A stretch of 14,230 nt of DNA from DASUTB01 sp036374835 (GTDB lineage: Bacteria > Actinomycetota > Actinomycetes > Jiangellales > Jiangellaceae), in assembly GCA_036374835.1 (NCBI GenBank), contig DASUTB010000137.1:1-14230 (forward strand), given 5' to 3'. Position numbers and translations under genes: made by a program. Positions 13,003-14,230 of the stretch are shown piece after piece. Numbering within the stretch: position 1 is the first letter of the stretch; each line of letters opens with the position of its first letter. Under the pieces are notes generated by a model, which saw only the letters and a program-made list of their open reading frames with translations, made no database searches and was not told the origin of the DNA.

Positions 13003-13797
13003 GTGGTGCTGGCCCGGTTGTCGACATACGCCGCCGTGCTCGCAGTTGTCCTCGCCGGCTGTGCGAGCGACTCGGTCGAGGCGGTCGTCCACCCCGTCGA
13101 GGACGTCATCGACGGTGACATCACCGTGCGCCCCGGCCCGGACGGAGTGTCGGCGTCGGTCCACGTGACGACGACGATCGACATGGTGTGCGCCGTCGTC
13201 TACGGAACAACACCGGAGCTCGGCGACGGCATCGCCACCGACTCCGACATGGGCGGTGGAGCGCACAGCGACCACGAGGCGGTTCTGACCGGCCTCGAGC
13301 CCGACACCGAGTACCACTTCCGGGTCCAAGGGTCCGGGTCCGACGGGCGGCTTTACCGGAGCGAACTGTCGACGTTCCGAACGCCCGACACCGGGCCGCC
13401 GGAACCTCCCGGCGAGAACGTCGCGAGCGGTGCGGACGTCATCGCGGTGAGTTCGGAGTTCTCCGATGCGTTCGCCGCGATCAACGCGGTCGACGGCGAT
13501 CCGGCGACCGAATGGTCGACGGCCGGAGACGGGGATGATGCATGGATCACGATCGACCTGGGTGAGCGCGTTGACGTCGTTGGCATCGGCTTCCGCAGCC
13601 GGGAGATGGGTGACGGCACGTCGATCATCAACACGTTCACCGTCACCGTCGACGACGGCGAGGCCCTCGGGCCGTTCCGGGCCGGATCAGGGCTGACGGT
13701 CGTCGACGTCACATTCTCTGGACAGATGTTGCGCTTCGACGCCGTCGACACCACAGGCGGCAACACCGGAGCAGTCGAGATCGAGATCTACCGGTAG
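13003..13797 (+). CDS. Secreted lipoprotein with FnIII-like and discoidin-like domains
   Basis: This roughly 264-residue protein begins with a short signal peptide, A-A-V-L-A-V-V-L-A-G-C, with lipobox LAGC and acylated Cys20. Residues about 38-127 resemble a fibronectin type III fold (GLEPDTEYHFRVQG, STFRTPDT), followed by a Pro-rich linker. Residues about 139-264 match an F5/8 type C or CBM32-like beta-sandwich: NVASGADVIAVSSEFSDAF, N-A-V-D-G-D-P-A-T-E-W-S, WITIDLGERVDVVGIGFRSR and GPFRAG. No enzymatic domain is visible, so binding of carbohydrate or another surface ligand is the likely job. The start is uncertain: GTG 13003 or GTG 13006 fits the signal peptide, whereas frames opening further upstream overlap the divergent DsrE gene. 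It ends with tandem TAG stops. It faces the membrane-protein gene at 13853-14203 convergently. Confidence 0.82.
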   Translation: MVLARLSTYAAVLAVVLAGCASDSVEAVVHPVEDVIDGDITVRPGPDGVSASVHVTTTIDMVCAVVYGTTPELGDGIATDSDMGGGAHSDHEAVLTGLEPDTEYHFRVQGSGSDGRLYRSELSTFRTPDTGPPEPPGENVASGADVIAVSSEFSDAFAAINAVDGDPATEWSTAGDGDDAWITIDLGERVDVVGIGFRSREMGDGTSIINTFTVTVDDGEALGPFRAGSGLTVVDVTFSGQMLRFDAVDTTGGNTGAVEIEIYR

Positions 13798-13852
13798 TAG
13801 GAACCGGCGCACGGTCGGCGGGTGACGCCCACACCCCTCGTACCTGCTGCTT

Positions 13853-14203
13853 TCACAGGTTTTGCCAGGCGAATATCGCAAATGCGATGTTGATCGCAAA
13901 TCCGGCGATCCACCACGTGCTGAAATGCGTCGAGAGCAATGCCAGTGAGAGGACCGCGGCCACGATCGTGAGTTCCGGCCACCAGCCGGCACGCCACAGG
14001 TAGCCGGCAGCTGCGACCGTGAATGCCAGCGTGATGACGAGCGCTGATGCGAACGCCAGGGTCTTCGTCTCGCCGAACAGCCACGAGCGGCTCGGATTGA
14101 ACGGTAGGTCCTCGATTGCCTTGGAGCTGTATGGCAGCGCGAACATGATGCCGTGCACGAGGCCGTGCCCCACGAACAACAACGTGATCAGCAGACGAGT
14201 CAT
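13853..14203 (-). CDS. Small four-helix membrane protein of unknown function
   Basis: This 116-residue protein has four hydrophobic segments at about residues 3-23, 46-68, 76-93 and 97-113, and ends F-A-W-Q-N-L. The first helix contains a conserved-looking V-G-H-G-L-V-H-G-I-M pattern with two histidines, followed by a polar loop with P-F-N-P-S-R-S-W-L-F-G. I do not recognise the family with certainty. ATG 14203 is preceded by AGGTGAG with suitable spacing, and composition and hydrophobic periodicity are those of a real gene. It converges with the lipoprotein gene, 55 bp apart, with only weak hairpin potential between them. Confidence 0.78.
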   Translation of the reverse strand: MTRLLITLLFVGHGLVHGIMFALPYSSKAIEDLPFNPSRSWLFGETKTLAFASALVITLAFTVAAAGYLWRAGWWPELTIVAAVLSLALLSTHFSTWWIAGFAINIAFAIFAWQNL

Positions 14204-14230
14204 CGGCTCACCTGGCCGCCCGCTCGGGCG

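Noticed and set aside
13817..13829. GGCG-GGTGA-CGCC hairpin between the last two convergent genes as a terminator
   Set aside because: The stem is only 4 bp with no U-tract, which is too weak to call.
1..14230. tRNA, rRNA, CRISPR array, intact insertion sequence or prophage genes
   Set aside because: I found no cloverleaf-like sequence, regularly spaced repeat array, transposase or integrase motif anywhere in the window.

Overview
The window is GC-rich throughout and gene-dense. It has frequent GTG starts, strong GGAGG-type ribosome binding sites and gene families typical of Actinomycetota: CsoR/DUF156 repressors, a HAD-GH65 fusion, GH15, PadR with an FtsX-type ABC transporter, and zwf. I read it as an actinobacterial chromosome segment. 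No tRNA, rRNA, CRISPR array, intact transposase or phage gene is visible. Genus cannot be assigned from the sequence alone.

Layout. Positions 1-365 hold no convincing gene but carry two near-identical GC-tract palindromes of the CsoR operator type (5-22 and 312-328). The second sits in the promoter of a DUF156 repressor (366-731, metal-site pattern C-H-H). Positions 732-1096 carry a second pair of related but different palindromes (916-928 and 967-981, centres 52 bp apart) and, on the minus strand, a short ORF resembling the C-terminal end of a DUF4396 membrane protein. A second DUF156 repressor follows (1097-1450, complete C-H-C copper triad). Just 72 bp downstream on the same strand is a 1032-residue protein (1523-4621). 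It joins a shrunken HAD domain, a full GH65 disaccharide phosphorylase and a C-terminal YHS metal-binding domain. A strong hairpin (4721-4748) separates it from the convergent operon that follows.

The minus-strand operon 8610 to 4863 encodes a PadR repressor, an ABC ATPase and an 818-residue FtsX/MacB-type permease, with both gene junctions overlapping. Its promoter (TTGACG, 16 bp, TATAAT) lies inside a tandem 11-bp palindrome, the probable PadR operator. Next, on plus, is a GH15 glucoamylase/trehalase-like enzyme (8986-10830). It converges on zwf (glucose-6-phosphate dehydrogenase, 12319-10910, minus), which follows a DsrE-family protein (12815-12459, minus). A secreted lipoprotein with FnIII-like and discoidin-like domains (13003-13797, plus) and a four-helix membrane protein (14203-13853, minus) end the window.

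How it may work together (inference). GH65 would phosphorolyse an alpha-glucobiose, most likely trehalose. GH15 would hydrolyse glucans or trehalose. Zwf would feed the resulting glucose 6-phosphate into NADPH production. Copper or thiol-stress sensors sit directly upstream of the GH65 gene, which itself ends in a metal-binding domain, so sugar-reserve use may be tied to metal or redox stress. The HAD-GH65-YHS fusion with its two repressors and two operator classes is the most unusual part of the window.
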